42,112 nt of DNA from Methanocellaceae archaeon UBA148 (GTDB lineage: Archaea; Halobacteriota; UBA148), in NCBI GenBank assembly GCA_002495885.1, contig DAHG01000004.1, positions 1 through 42,112 of the forward strand, read 5' to 3'. A model generated the notes under the pieces. The model saw nothing but the letters and a program-made list of their open reading frames with translations. It did not search any database and was not told the DNA's origin. Shown here in pieces: positions 7,288 to 16,518 of this stretch. The translations under genes and the position numbers were made by a program. Each line of letters opens with the position of its first letter. Position 1 is the stretch's first letter.

Positions 7288-7871
7288 ATCTCTACGACCC
7301 CGCTAGAAGAATCCAAGAACACATTCTCCGATATCATGATGTCCTTGGTCATACTTATGGGTATGGTCTTTCTTTGGCGCTTACCCTTTGCCGTTTGGAT
7401 TAAAAATGGTGGCTCTGGGTATATCTCGCCCATACTGCCATATTTTTCTGCGATCTGCAATATGGTTTCAAGATTCGTTTCACCAATCAAATCAATGATC
7501 TGGACTTGCTTCTGAAAACGCTCTATCGCACTGGCTGAAATGTTCTCAATAAAAGGGATTGCTCCCTCAGAACCGATTATTTTGCCATTATCATCAATGC
7601 CATTGGCATGGATCGCTTTTAGTGTGTGACCGCTCAGATGCCCCCTGGACTCATTCCCACAGAGCAATATGAAACGTATGTTTGGATTTGAAATCGTATT
7701 CGTTATGGTCTTTTCAATCCCGAGATTTTCGGTCTTGCAAGAGCCTATGATTGCAACCTTTTTTAGCTCCTTGAGCTTAAGATCAAAATGGCTTGCGAGC
7801 GTGACTACGCCTACCCTGGATTCTTTGTCCCCAATTTGGTAGTCCCCTTTTATAACAGGCCATTCATCCAT
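7257..7871 (-). CDS. mtrA: Tetrahydromethanopterin S-methyltransferase subunit A, soluble form without membrane anchor
   Basis: This is the corrinoid-carrying subunit. The 204-residue protein has the MtrA start (WPVIKGDYQIGD, VGVVTLASHFD), then CKTENLGIEK and LLCGNESRGHLSGHTL. The conserved GH-x-x-GH stretch (His78, His82) is the area expected to supply the cobalt ligand. MtrA of the membrane complex is about 240 residues and ends in a transmembrane helix. Here the protein ends in a polar CSGSDKSKK tail and has no hydrophobic segment, so it should be cytosolic. AGGAGAT precedes ATG. It is the first gene of a two-gene unit with mtrH and is divergent from rfcL. Confidence 0.92.
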   Translation of the reverse strand: MDEWPVIKGDYQIGDKESRVGVVTLASHFDLKLKELKKVAIIGSCKTENLGIEKTITNTISNPNIRFILLCGNESRGHLSGHTLKAIHANGIDDNGKIIGSEGAIPFIENISASAIERFQKQVQIIDLIGETNLETILQIAEKYGSMGEIYPEPPFLIQTAKGKRQRKTIPISMTKDIMISENVFLDSSSGVVEICSGSDKSKK

Positions 7872-8036
7872 GATTCAATCTCCTGATTCCAGCATCCTCA
7901 GATCGAAGACCAGGGCATAGCTGTGATATCGAGTCGAGTTTTGAGTGCCCTTTTCGATCAGCAGACGCTCATCATAACATCATAGTTCACTAAGGTGACA
8001 AAGGTTAATTTACTTATTGCCCATGTACTTTATGTT

Positions 8037-9338
8037 ATGATGACTGCATGGACTGAAAAATATCGGCCAGAAACATTGAGCGATATAATCGGAAATGATA
8101 AAGCAGTTACTGAACTGAAAAAATGGGCAGAGAATTGGGGCATCGATAAAAAGGCTGCAATCCTATATGGACCTCCTGGCATCGGAAAAACATCGGCAGC
8201 ATACGCGCTTGCAAACGATATGGCTTGGGAAACCATCGAGCTAAACGCAAGTGAACAACGAACTGCAGCCGTCATTCAAAAGATTGCAGGCTCTGCCGCA
8301 CAAACCGGTACTTTTTTTGGGGGTGCATCTGGCAGAAGGCTGATAATCTTGGATGAGGCGGATAATATCTACGGGAATGTCGATCAGGGGGGCGTTAAAG
8401 CCATAACGGAATTGATTAAAAAGACCAATCAGCCAATAGTTTTGATAGCAAATGGATACTACGATATGTCAAAAACGCTCAGGTGGGCGTGTAAGCCAAT
8501 TCAATTCAGAGATGTTCAAAGTCGATCCATCATACCCCTGTTACTCAGGATTTGTCATAACGAGGGGATTGACTGTGACGACAAGGCAATAGAACTCATC
8601 GGGACCAGGGCCGGTGATGTCAGGTCCGCCATCAATGACCTGCAGGCAATTGCACAAGGACGCAAAAAAATCCATATTGAGGACGTTGTGACCGGGATCA
8701 GAGACACGAAAGAATCGATCTTTGATGTCATGAAAGAGATATTTAAGGGAAGCGACCCAAAGAGGGCGTTGTACGCATCATACTCCTTGGATGAAAACCC
8801 GGAGGACTTTATCCATTGGATAGATGAAAACCTCCCCCTAGAGTATAAAGGCGATGACCTCGCTAAGGGCTTCGAGTCTCTATCGCGGTCAGATGTTTTT
8901 CTTGGAAGAGTCAAGAGAAGACAGAATTACGGTCTTTGGAAGTATGCCGGAGAGATGATGACCTGCGGTGTTCAAGCTGCTAAGTCAAAGAAACATCATG
9001 GGTATGTCGCATATAAACCCCCCACAATATGGAAAAAAATGGGGCAAGCGAAATCAGTTAGAGTTGTACGGGATTCTATTGCAACCAAAATCGGAAAACA
9101 CTGTCATGTCTCTCAGCGATACGCTAGGTCTGAATTGATCCCATTTCTAAAGAGTATACTCAAGAAAAAAGAATCTGCGATTGGAGTCTCTGCAATGCTG
9201 GACCTGAACCAAAACGAAATTGCCTTCTTACTTGGCACCAGCGTAGATTCCACTATCCAAAGTATACACGATGCTGCCCAGAAACGCATCACGCAGGCAA
9301 CAGAGCACAGTATCGAGACTTTTGGGGGGGGATTTTGA
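8037..9338 (+). CDS. rfcL: Replication factor C large subunit
   Basis: RfcL is the clamp-loader subunit that opens PCNA with four small subunits. The protein begins MMTAWTEKYRPETLSDIIGN, the family N-terminus. Walker A is YGPPGIGKT (about 43-51), Walker B LIILDEAD, and sensor/arginine regions follow. Length is about 433 residues, near the archaeal norm. An upstream ATG at 7995 would add 14 unrelated residues; no ribosome site precedes either start. A TATA-like TTTACTTA about 25 bases before 8037 suggests a leaderless message. It is divergent from mtrA. Confidence 0.95.
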   Translation: MMTAWTEKYRPETLSDIIGNDKAVTELKKWAENWGIDKKAAILYGPPGIGKTSAAYALANDMAWETIELNASEQRTAAVIQKIAGSAAQTGTFFGGASGRRLIILDEADNIYGNVDQGGVKAITELIKKTNQPIVLIANGYYDMSKTLRWACKPIQFRDVQSRSIIPLLLRICHNEGIDCDDKAIELIGTRAGDVRSAINDLQAIAQGRKKIHIEDVVTGIRDTKESIFDVMKEIFKGSDPKRALYASYSLDENPEDFIHWIDENLPLEYKGDDLAKGFESLSRSDVFLGRVKRRQNYGLWKYAGEMMTCGVQAAKSKKHHGYVAYKPPTIWKKMGQAKSVRVVRDSIATKIGKHCHVSQRYARSELIPFLKSILKKKESAIGVSAMLDLNQNEIAFLLGTSVDSTIQSIHDAAQKRITQATEHSIETFGGGF

Positions 9339-9500
9339 GGTAAAGAATGAAGATAACAAATAGGGGGGTTATTCGGGCTTTTGAGAAAGGGTAAAAGAAT
9401 GCATATTTTTATTAAAAATGATTTAAAAATGATAATAATTGGGCAACTGGGTAACTATCATTAATTAGTAAATTTAACTTACATCAAAATAAAGTCTAAT

Positions 9501-9516
9501 GGAAAAATTTATAACG
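9501..9516 (+). promoter_or_regulatory. TATA promoter of the CODH/ACS operon
   Basis: GGAAAAATTTATAACG has a BRE-like purine start and a TATA core, about 25 to 30 bases before ATG 9540. The transcript would have almost no leader. The 200 bases before it are AT-rich and gene-free. Confidence 0.55.
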
Positions 9517-9539
9517 TTTAATAATTATGGAATAAGGAT

Positions 9540-10337
9540 ATGAAAATATGCATCACTGGAAAAGGAGGAGTCGGAAAGACGACTTTTGCTGGAACCTTAG
9601 CCAGGATGCTTGCCAGAGATGGCTTTGATGTGATAGCCATAGACGCAGACCCTGCCCATAATCTCCACTCAACCCTGGGGATAAAAGAGGAGATTAAGGG
9701 ATTGATACCCCTGGCAGAAATGGGGGATCTAATCGAGGAAAGGACAGGTGCATCCCCGGATGTTTATGGAGCGGTATTCAAGTTAAACCCGAAGGTTTCC
9801 GACTTGCCCCAGAAGTTATGGATAGATGCACCAGACGGTGTAAAGTTCATTTTAATGGGAACCGTCAAAAAAGGAGGGTCTGGCTGTACATGTCCAGCCA
9901 ACGTGATGTTAAAAACCTTTCTAAAACAAGTGCTCTCGGGGGAACATGACGTAATAGTGGACATGGAGGCAGGCATTGAGCATTTGGGGAGAGGCACTGC
10001 AAAATATGCGGATGCATTGATAGCTGTGACTGAAGCGACGCCCAACTCAATGGAGGTCGCTAAAAAAATAATGAATCTGGCAAGTGATATCGGGTTGGAA
10101 AAAACTTACGTGATCGGAAATAAGGTTGCTAGTGATGAAGAAGAAAAGTTTATAAACAAGAATTTTGATAACATCTTGGGCATCATCCCCTTTGATTATA
10201 AAGTCAGGGAGGCTGAGATGAACGGAGAGGCTTTGATTAATTTCCCGACGTCGAAAGCCTTCGAATCTATCTTAAAAATCAAAAACAGACTTGTAAAGGA
10301 GAGATTTTGTGAAAAAAGCAAGATTCAAGGTCGATGA
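9540..10337 (+). CDS. cooC: CooC-type nickel-inserting ATPase (CODH maturation), copy 1
   Basis: A MinD/ArsA-family P-loop ATPase that delivers nickel to the C-cluster of CODH. The N-terminus is MKICITGKGGVGKTTFAG, with the deviant Walker A GKGGVGKT (8-15). AIDADPAHNL is the switch I region. GCTCPANVMLK contains the CxC pair typical of CooC metal binding. Length 265 is normal. It is the first gene of the cdh operon. Its end overlaps the GTG start of cdhA by 29 bases, with GGAGAG as the ribosome site for cdhA inside it. Confidence 0.95.
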   Translation: MKICITGKGGVGKTTFAGTLARMLARDGFDVIAIDADPAHNLHSTLGIKEEIKGLIPLAEMGDLIEERTGASPDVYGAVFKLNPKVSDLPQKLWIDAPDGVKFILMGTVKKGGSGCTCPANVMLKTFLKQVLSGEHDVIVDMEAGIEHLGRGTAKYADALIAVTEATPNSMEVAKKIMNLASDIGLEKTYVIGNKVASDEEEKFINKNFDNILGIIPFDYKVREAEMNGEALINFPTSKAFESILKIKNRLVKERFCEKSKIQGR

Positions 10338-12660
10338 GCTGGAAAGCGACATCTTTAAGATAACGGGTCTGGAGGCCACCGTTGGAAATTTCTATGAAGA
10401 ATGGGAAGAAACCCCTGGTCCCACACCCATGCCTGACATCTCGACTTTTAGAGATTGGGATCGTATACTTTTGAACAAGTATAAGCCATTTTACTTGCCG
10501 TTATGCGACCTCTGCTGCTTGTGCACCATGGGGAAGTGCGATCTGAGCAAGGGAAAAAAAGGAGCTTGCGGGCTAGACATGGCAGCGCAGCAATCGAGAA
10601 TAGTCCTGCTTTCATGTGCCATAGGAGCTGCAACCCACGCAGGCCATGGCAGGCATATGGTCGAGGAGTTGATAAGCAAATTCGGCAGCGATTATCCGCT
10701 TGACGTTGGTGGATTATCTGTATTGGTTGAAGCACCGCACACTCGCCTTGTCACGGGCATAAAACCTAGGACACTTGGTGACCTTGAGGATGTTCTCGAT
10801 TACGTTGAAAAAGAGATAACTCACTTGCTTTCTTGTTGCCATACTGGGCAGGAAGGAGATAACCTGGATTTTGAGTCAAAGGCCTTTCATGCTGGCATGA
10901 TCGATCATGTTGGTATGGAGGTCTGTGATTTGGCGCAAATATCTGCTTTTGATTTCCCAAAGGCAGACCCTGAGGCCTCGCTAGTAGATATAGGAATAGG
11001 AAGCATTGACACATCTAAGCCAGTCATTTTGGTAATAGGTCACAACGTCCCTCCGGCAGCTGCTATATTTGATTACATGGAGGACAGTGGACTGGAGGAT
11101 AGTATAGAACTTACAGGCATATGCTGCACTGCGCTTGATTTAACCAGATATACAAATAAGGCAAAAATAGCTGGTCCTCTCTCTCATCAACTGCGGTTCA
11201 TCAGATCGGGCATAGCAGACGTTATAGTGGTTGACGAGCAATGCATCCGCGCTGACATACTGGACGAAGCCAAGAAGGTCAATGCACCCCTAATTTCAAC
11301 TAATTACAAGAATTTCCAGGGGCTGCCGAACCGCACAAATGATCCCATAGACGAAATAGTAAGCGACCTTGTGGAGGGTAGAAGTCCAGGCGTAGTCATC
11401 CTAGACTCGGATAAGGCTGGAGAAGCAGCGGTCAGGATTGCAATGGGAGTATTTCCGAAGCGGAAAAAGTTAGGGATTATCCCAGAAGAGGGCGAGATAA
11501 TTGAGTACGCCATGAAATGCACAAAATGCCTTAGCTGTCAACGGGTTTGCCCAAATTATTTACCCCTTCCGGAAGCCATGGAAGCGGCAGCCAACGGAAA
11601 CCTTCAGCCGCTATCAGACCTATACGAGTCTTGTATAGGATGTGTGCGTTGTGAGGGTGAGGGGGTTTGCCCCAACAATCTGAAGCTCCACTCCATGATA
11701 ATAGGGGCCTCTAGGTCAAAAATTAAGGATGAGAAATTCAAGGTTAGGGTAGGTAGGGGCGCCATATCGGATACGGAAATAAGAAGAGTTGGCGGTCCAA
11801 TAGTCATGGGGGAGATACCGGGCGTAATTGGAATAGTCGGCTGTTCCAATTATCCGGGCAGTTGGAAGGATAACGCTATTATGATTGAAGAATTCCTAAA
11901 ACGGCGATTCATCGTGACTACTACCGGCTGTGCCGCTATGAACATAGGAATGTACAAAAACGAGGATGGACTTAGTCTCTATGAAGCCTATTCAGGTGCA
12001 TTTGATGCAGGAGGTCTCGTAAACTGTGGCTCCTGTGTTTCCAACCCTCACATCTCAGGAGCTGCAATTAAAATTGCAAGCATTTTCGCCAAGCGGAAGC
12101 TTAACTCGAATTATGAGGAAATTGCTGATTACATACACAATCGGGTAGGTGCTGTTGGCATATCCTGGGGAGCTATGTCTCAAAAAGCCTCTTCCATAGC
12201 TAGCGGCTTTTGGAGGTTGGGTATCCCTATTATCGTAGGACCGCACGGTTCCAAATACAGAAGGGCATTGTTAGGAAGAAAGGACAAAGATGAAGACTGG
12301 TATACGATCGACGCTCGCACAGGGAAGCGTGTGTATACAGGTCCAGCGCCTGAACACCTCTTCATCTCAGTGGAGACAAAGGAGGAAGCTATGACTTTAA
12401 TACCAAAGCTGTGCATAAGACCTAACGACACGACGAAGGGCAGATCAATAAAGCTAAACCATTACATAGACCTGCATAAACGCTTTTATGGAGCCATGCC
12501 AGATGATATTCAATTATTTGTACGTACGATGGCAGACATCCCCATAACCATGAAGGATGAAATACTGGAAATCCTGAAGGAAAAGGACTGGAAAGAGAGC
12601 GAAGTCCCTGCTCCAGATCCAACGCTATTACCAAGACTTGTAAGAAAGAGGGGGGGGTAA
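10309..12660 (+). CDS. cdhA: CO dehydrogenase/acetyl-CoA synthase alpha subunit (CdhA)
   Basis: This is the nickel CODH that interconverts CO and CO2 in the archaeal CODH/ACS complex. The protein is 783 residues, the usual size. Residues about 66-88 (LCDLCCLCTMGKC...GACGLD) give the B- and D-cluster cysteines. C-cluster ligands lie in GHNVPPAAA, TGICCTALD, VGCSNYPG, TTGCAAM and NCGSCVS. Two ferredoxin motifs (CTKCLSCQRVCP and CIGCVRCEGEGVCP, about 405-455) are the archaeal addition for electron transfer. GTG start at 10309 inside cooC, with GGAGAG upstream. cdhB follows after two bases. Confidence 0.97.
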   Translation: MKKARFKVDELESDIFKITGLEATVGNFYEEWEETPGPTPMPDISTFRDWDRILLNKYKPFYLPLCDLCCLCTMGKCDLSKGKKGACGLDMAAQQSRIVLLSCAIGAATHAGHGRHMVEELISKFGSDYPLDVGGLSVLVEAPHTRLVTGIKPRTLGDLEDVLDYVEKEITHLLSCCHTGQEGDNLDFESKAFHAGMIDHVGMEVCDLAQISAFDFPKADPEASLVDIGIGSIDTSKPVILVIGHNVPPAAAIFDYMEDSGLEDSIELTGICCTALDLTRYTNKAKIAGPLSHQLRFIRSGIADVIVVDEQCIRADILDEAKKVNAPLISTNYKNFQGLPNRTNDPIDEIVSDLVEGRSPGVVILDSDKAGEAAVRIAMGVFPKRKKLGIIPEEGEIIEYAMKCTKCLSCQRVCPNYLPLPEAMEAAANGNLQPLSDLYESCIGCVRCEGEGVCPNNLKLHSMIIGASRSKIKDEKFKVRVGRGAISDTEIRRVGGPIVMGEIPGVIGIVGCSNYPGSWKDNAIMIEEFLKRRFIVTTTGCAAMNIGMYKNEDGLSLYEAYSGAFDAGGLVNCGSCVSNPHISGAAIKIASIFAKRKLNSNYEEIADYIHNRVGAVGISWGAMSQKASSIASGFWRLGIPIIVGPHGSKYRRALLGRKDKDEDWYTIDARTGKRVYTGPAPEHLFISVETKEEAMTLIPKLCIRPNDTTKGRSIKLNHYIDLHKRFYGAMPDDIQLFVRTMADIPITMKDEILEILKEKDWKESEVPAPDPTLLPRLVRKRGG

Positions 12661-12662
12661 CA

Positions 12663-13205
12663 ATGGCAGCTGAACCTTGGCAGAGATATGAAATTCCTGG
12701 ACCTATAAAAGCTGCAGTGATCAAAAATCCTGAGATGGTTTCTATCTTGTTGAAGAAGGCGAAAAAACCAGTTTTTATCGTAGGACATGAGGCAGCTGAG
12801 ATCGATTTAGGGGGCAAAAAGCCGATCGATCACATCATCCGCATTGCGAGAGCCACCAATATTCCGGTGGTTACGACAGCCCACACGATGGCAGAGTTTC
12901 TGAAGAGCGGTTTTAAGCCTGCTGCTTCGATGACTTCCATGGATATCGGCAATCGGCTCACAGACCCGGAGTGGAGTGTCTCTGGTGAAGACGACCCTCA
13001 CGACCTGGCACTGATTCTAGGAATGACCTATTATGTGGGGTTTGTGATTGAGGCAGGGCTCAAATCCTTTGCTTTCAACCATCTGAAGACAGTGTCCCTG
13101 GATAGATATTATCAACCACACTGTAACTGGTCCTTCCCAAATCTTTCAATCGAGGAGTGGGATAGACATTTAACCATAATTGCACAGGAGATTGAGAAGA
13201 AATGA
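12663..13205 (+). CDS. cdhB: CODH/ACS epsilon subunit (CdhB)
   Basis: A 180-residue subunit that binds CdhA in an alpha2-epsilon2 unit and has a fold related to the nucleotide-binding domain of pyruvate oxidase-like enzymes. It starts EPWQRYEIPGPIKAAVIKNPE and has KKPVFIVGHEAAE and NIPVVTTAHTMAEF, all family features. The end MTYYVGFVIEAGLKSF ... HCNWSFPNLS is also conserved. It sits two bases after cdhA, and its stop overlaps cdhC's ATG (ATGA). Confidence 0.96.
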   Translation: MAAEPWQRYEIPGPIKAAVIKNPEMVSILLKKAKKPVFIVGHEAAEIDLGGKKPIDHIIRIARATNIPVVTTAHTMAEFLKSGFKPAASMTSMDIGNRLTDPEWSVSGEDDPHDLALILGMTYYVGFVIEAGLKSFAFNHLKTVSLDRYYQPHCNWSFPNLSIEEWDRHLTIIAQEIEKK

Positions 13206-14563
13206 GCACATCAGGTATGTTTGCAGACCTCCCTGTTGATGTAGGGTTAGCCCATGAAGGAGAAAGAGTTCGAAAACCCCAAATGCATATAGAGTTTGGA
13301 GGACCCGATGTAAAAGAAAAATTCGAACTCTTGAGGGTTAAAGACCCAGAAGAGGTAGAGGACGGAAAAATCACCATAGTTGGTCCAGATGTCCAAGACT
13401 TGGAAGAAGGGGGTTCTTTTCCCTTTGGCATCTACGTTGAGGTTTCAGGTGAGAAGCTTGAAGTGGAGATGGAAGGGGTTATGGAGCGACGCATACATGA
13501 TTTCTGCAATTACATCGAAGGCTTCATGCACCTAAACCAGAGGGACAGCATCTGGTTGCGTTTGGATAAAAAAGCAGTTAAGAAAGGATTAAACCTAGAG
13601 GTAACCGGAAAAGCCCTCCAGAGGTTGTTCAAAAGCGAGATGGCGATAATCGAAAAGATACAAATCACGTTCATCACTGACCCCAAAAAAGTGAAGAAAA
13701 GGTTTCAAGAAGCACTTGAAATATACGAAGGAAGAGACGCAAGGGCAAGAGGTATGACGGATAATGATGTAGATGTTTTTTACGGTTGTACCCTTTGCCA
13801 ATCCTTTGCACCATCCCACATCTGCGTAATCTCTGCTCAAAGATACGCTAATTGCGGAGCAATAAGCTGGTTTGATGGAAGAGCGGCTGCGAAGGTGGAT
13901 CCAAAAGGTCCGGTATTCGAAATACCAAAGGAAAAATGCCTAGACGAATGGAAAGGTGAATACGAGGGCATAAACAAAATTGTTTCCGAAAAGTCGCTTG
14001 GAGAGATCAGCAGAGTGCAGTTGTATACAGCATTCGGCTATCCTCATACTTCTTGTGGCTGCTTTGAAATTACAACATTTTACGTTCCAGAATGCGATGG
14101 ACTGGGAGTTGTCCACAGGGATTTTAGAGGGCAAACACCGAGCGGATTAACATTTGGAGCCATCGCAGATTCCACAGGAGGTGGAAGGCAGGTCGACGGT
14201 TTTCATGGAATATCATTTGAATACATGAGGTCGCCGAAGTTCTTGCAGGTAGACGGAGGATGGAATCGGATAATTTGGCTTCCAACAGAAGTGAAAGAGA
14301 AGCTGAAAGAGTACATACCAGCAGAGTTGTACGACAAGATCGCGACAGAAGCTGACGCCACAGACATTACAGCTCTAAAGGAATTTTTGAGGGAAAAAGG
14401 GCATCCAGTAGTTGAAAAGTGGGTTGAGACACTTCCGGAGGCCGTGGAGGCCCCGATGCTTGAGGTCATGCCAGTGAGCACTCCTTCTTCAGGAGGAATA
14501 ACGATAATCCTGAAAAATGCAAAGATCCATGCTGAGAAAGTGATCATCAAAAGAGCGAAATGA
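13202..14563 (+). CDS. cdhC: Acetyl-CoA synthase beta subunit (CdhC)
   Basis: CdhC makes or splits acetyl-CoA from CO, a methyl group and CoA at the nickel-iron A-cluster. The 453-residue protein is the short archaeal form without the bacterial N-terminal domain. A-cluster cysteines are in YGCTLCQSFAPSHIC (about 193-207) and SCGCFE (about 284-287). GRAAAKVDPKGP and FHGISFEYMRSPKFLQVDGG are conserved. The C-terminus (VMPVSTPSSGGITIILKNAK) is the family tail. It overlaps cdhB before it and cooC after it by four bases each, so translation is coupled. Confidence 0.97.
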   Translation: MSTSGMFADLPVDVGLAHEGERVRKPQMHIEFGGPDVKEKFELLRVKDPEEVEDGKITIVGPDVQDLEEGGSFPFGIYVEVSGEKLEVEMEGVMERRIHDFCNYIEGFMHLNQRDSIWLRLDKKAVKKGLNLEVTGKALQRLFKSEMAIIEKIQITFITDPKKVKKRFQEALEIYEGRDARARGMTDNDVDVFYGCTLCQSFAPSHICVISAQRYANCGAISWFDGRAAAKVDPKGPVFEIPKEKCLDEWKGEYEGINKIVSEKSLGEISRVQLYTAFGYPHTSCGCFEITTFYVPECDGLGVVHRDFRGQTPSGLTFGAIADSTGGGRQVDGFHGISFEYMRSPKFLQVDGGWNRIIWLPTEVKEKLKEYIPAELYDKIATEADATDITALKEFLREKGHPVVEKWVETLPEAVEAPMLEVMPVSTPSSGGITIILKNAKIHAEKVIIKRAK

Positions 14564-15336
14564 CAAGACAAGATAACATGGGAAAAATAATCGCAGTTTC
14601 TGGGAAGGGAGGGGTCGGAAAAACAATACTTGCTTCGTTGCTAATCAGAAAATTGGTTACGACCGGTCACAGAAGCATCTTAGCAATAGATGCAGATCCC
14701 GATTCAAATTTGCCTGATACCCTAGGCGTATCAGTAGAGAGGAGTTTGGGGGATATTAGAGAAGAATTGATAGCAAAGCAATCTGAACTCCCTCCTGATT
14801 ACTCCAAGATGGCCTGGTTGGATGCCAAAGTGCTAGAAATAATGGCTGAGATGCCCAGCTTTGATGTGATCGTTATGGGAAAACCAGAAGGTCCCGGATG
14901 TTATTGTGCTGTAAACCACATGCTCAGAAGTATTATAGACTCCCTCCCCAGACGTTATGACTACACGGTCATCGATGCTGAAGCGGGATTAGAGCATTTA
15001 AGCAGAAGGACTACACAGGGTGTGGATGACATGATCGTGGTGACTGACATGTCAATACATGGCTTCAAGACTGCAGAGAGGATTAAAAACCTATCCAAAG
15101 AGCTGGGGATAGATTTTAAACATTTGTATCTCGTGGTGAATAGGGTTGATCCTTCACATGAAAAATCGATATCAGAAAAAGCCAAATCCACCGGATTGGA
15201 GTTCGCAGGCGTGATACCAGAAGAGAAGGACATAACAGAATACAACCTTGTGGGCAAATCCCTGTTGGATTTACCAGAAAGCTCCCCAGCTGTAAAGGCT
15301 GTAGGCGAGATAGCAAAGAAAATAAGACTTCTATGA
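14560..15336 (+). CDS. cooC: CooC-type ATPase, copy 2 (between cdhC and cdhD)
   Basis: A second MinD-like nickel/ACS maturation ATPase, 258 residues. It has GKGGVGKTILAS (Walker A), LAIDADPDSNL, and GPGCYCAVNHMLRS with the CxC pair. An ATPase gene between cdhC and cdhD is the common archaeal order and may load nickel into the A-cluster (AcsF-like), while the copy at 9540 serves CODH. The start at 14560 overlaps cdhC by ATGA. An internal ATG at 14578 (MGKIIAVSGK) is closer to the usual N-terminus but has no ribosome site. Confidence 0.94.
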   Translation: MTRQDNMGKIIAVSGKGGVGKTILASLLIRKLVTTGHRSILAIDADPDSNLPDTLGVSVERSLGDIREELIAKQSELPPDYSKMAWLDAKVLEIMAEMPSFDVIVMGKPEGPGCYCAVNHMLRSIIDSLPRRYDYTVIDAEAGLEHLSRRTTQGVDDMIVVTDMSIHGFKTAERIKNLSKELGIDFKHLYLVVNRVDPSHEKSISEKAKSTGLEFAGVIPEEKDITEYNLVGKSLLDLPESSPAVKAVGEIAKKIRLL

Positions 15337-16511
15337 TATTAAGGTGGAAAATGACAAACGCGCTTGATCTAACAGAACTAATAAAGATGTTAGGGAAGGT
15401 AGAAGAAATAGAACTTGAGAACATAGACGTGATCGCTGGTGAACTTGGACTCATACTTCCGACGATCTCAGCTATTAAAAGGGAATCTGTTAAAAAAGCG
15501 GAATATCGCGATCTGAATTTTGAAATCCCTTTGGCAAATTTCACTGGCGAGGTTCTTGAAGTGGAGTTGGGTGCAACAAAAGCCAATGGAGGAACCAGAG
15601 AGAACGTTATAAAGGTTGGCGGAGAGAGAACGATGCCCTTCTATAATTTTGAGGCACTCAACCCAAACGAGCCTGTGATCGCCTTTGATGTCTTCGACAC
15701 GAAGATACATCTGGCAGGACCAGTCAGGAAGCACTTTGAGGATGTATTAGAAGACCCAGCAGAATGGGCGAAGAGATGCGTTGATAAGTATGGTGCGGAC
15801 ATGGTCACCATACATTTGATAAGCACCGACCCCGTTATAAAAGACACTTCCGCTCGAGAAGCCGCTAAGACTGTAGAAAATGTCCTTCAGGCTGTGAAGG
15901 TTCCAATAATGATCGGCGGCTCCGGCAACCCGGAAAAAGATCCCGAAGTTTTAGAAAAGGCAGCAGAAGCAGCGGCTGGGGAGCGGTGCGTAATCAACTC
16001 CGCAAGCATGAGCCTGGATTACAAGAGGATTGCAAAAGCATGCGTGGATTACGGTCATGTCGTGTTGTCTTGGACTTCCCTGGATATCAATGACCAAAAA
16101 ACATTGAACAAATATTTGATGGATGCAGGCATAAAAAAAGAGGACATGATCATGGATCCCACCACCGCAGCTCTGGGTTATGGATTGGAATATTCGTTCA
16201 GCATCATGGAGAGGATTAAGCTGGCAGGCCTCAAAGGAGACAAAGACTTACAAATGCCCATAGCCTCTGGGACGACCAATGCCTGGGGTGCCAGAGAGGC
16301 ATGGATGGAAAACCCGGAATGGGGCGACCGTGAAAAAAGGGGACCTTTATGGGAGGCTATTACTGCACTGACGTTATGTCTTGCAGGGAGCGATCTGTTC
16401 ATGATGATGAACCCCACTGCTATGCAATTATTTAGGGACATCATCAAATGTTTATGCGGCTTCAAAGAGACTGAATCGCTGGACATCAAAAACTGGATAG
16501 GCATGAGGTAG
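15333..16511 (+). CDS. cdhD: Corrinoid iron-sulfur protein delta (small) subunit (CdhD)
   Basis: This is the TIM-barrel subunit of the corrinoid Fe-S protein that brings the methyl group to CdhC. It has the features TMPFYNFEALNPNEPVIAFDVFD, DMVTIHLISTDPVIKDTSA, PIMIGGSGNPEKDPEVLEKAAEAA, MDPTTAALGYGLEYSFSIMERIKLAGL and PIASGTTNAWGAREAW. Start at 15333 overlaps the cooC stop (ATGA). ATG 15351 (MTNALDLTELIKML) follows AAGGTGG and may be the true start, 386 residues. cdhE follows after seven bases. Confidence 0.96.
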   Translation: MILRWKMTNALDLTELIKMLGKVEEIELENIDVIAGELGLILPTISAIKRESVKKAEYRDLNFEIPLANFTGEVLEVELGATKANGGTRENVIKVGGERTMPFYNFEALNPNEPVIAFDVFDTKIHLAGPVRKHFEDVLEDPAEWAKRCVDKYGADMVTIHLISTDPVIKDTSAREAAKTVENVLQAVKVPIMIGGSGNPEKDPEVLEKAAEAAAGERCVINSASMSLDYKRIAKACVDYGHVVLSWTSLDINDQKTLNKYLMDAGIKKEDMIMDPTTAALGYGLEYSFSIMERIKLAGLKGDKDLQMPIASGTTNAWGAREAWMENPEWGDREKRGPLWEAITALTLCLAGSDLFMMMNPTAMQLFRDIIKCLCGFKETESLDIKNWIGMR

Positions 16512-16518
16512 GATAAGA

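Noticed and set aside
15116..15586. 156-residue antisense frame in the cdh operon
   Set aside because: Serine-rich shadow opposite well-supported cooC and cdhD.
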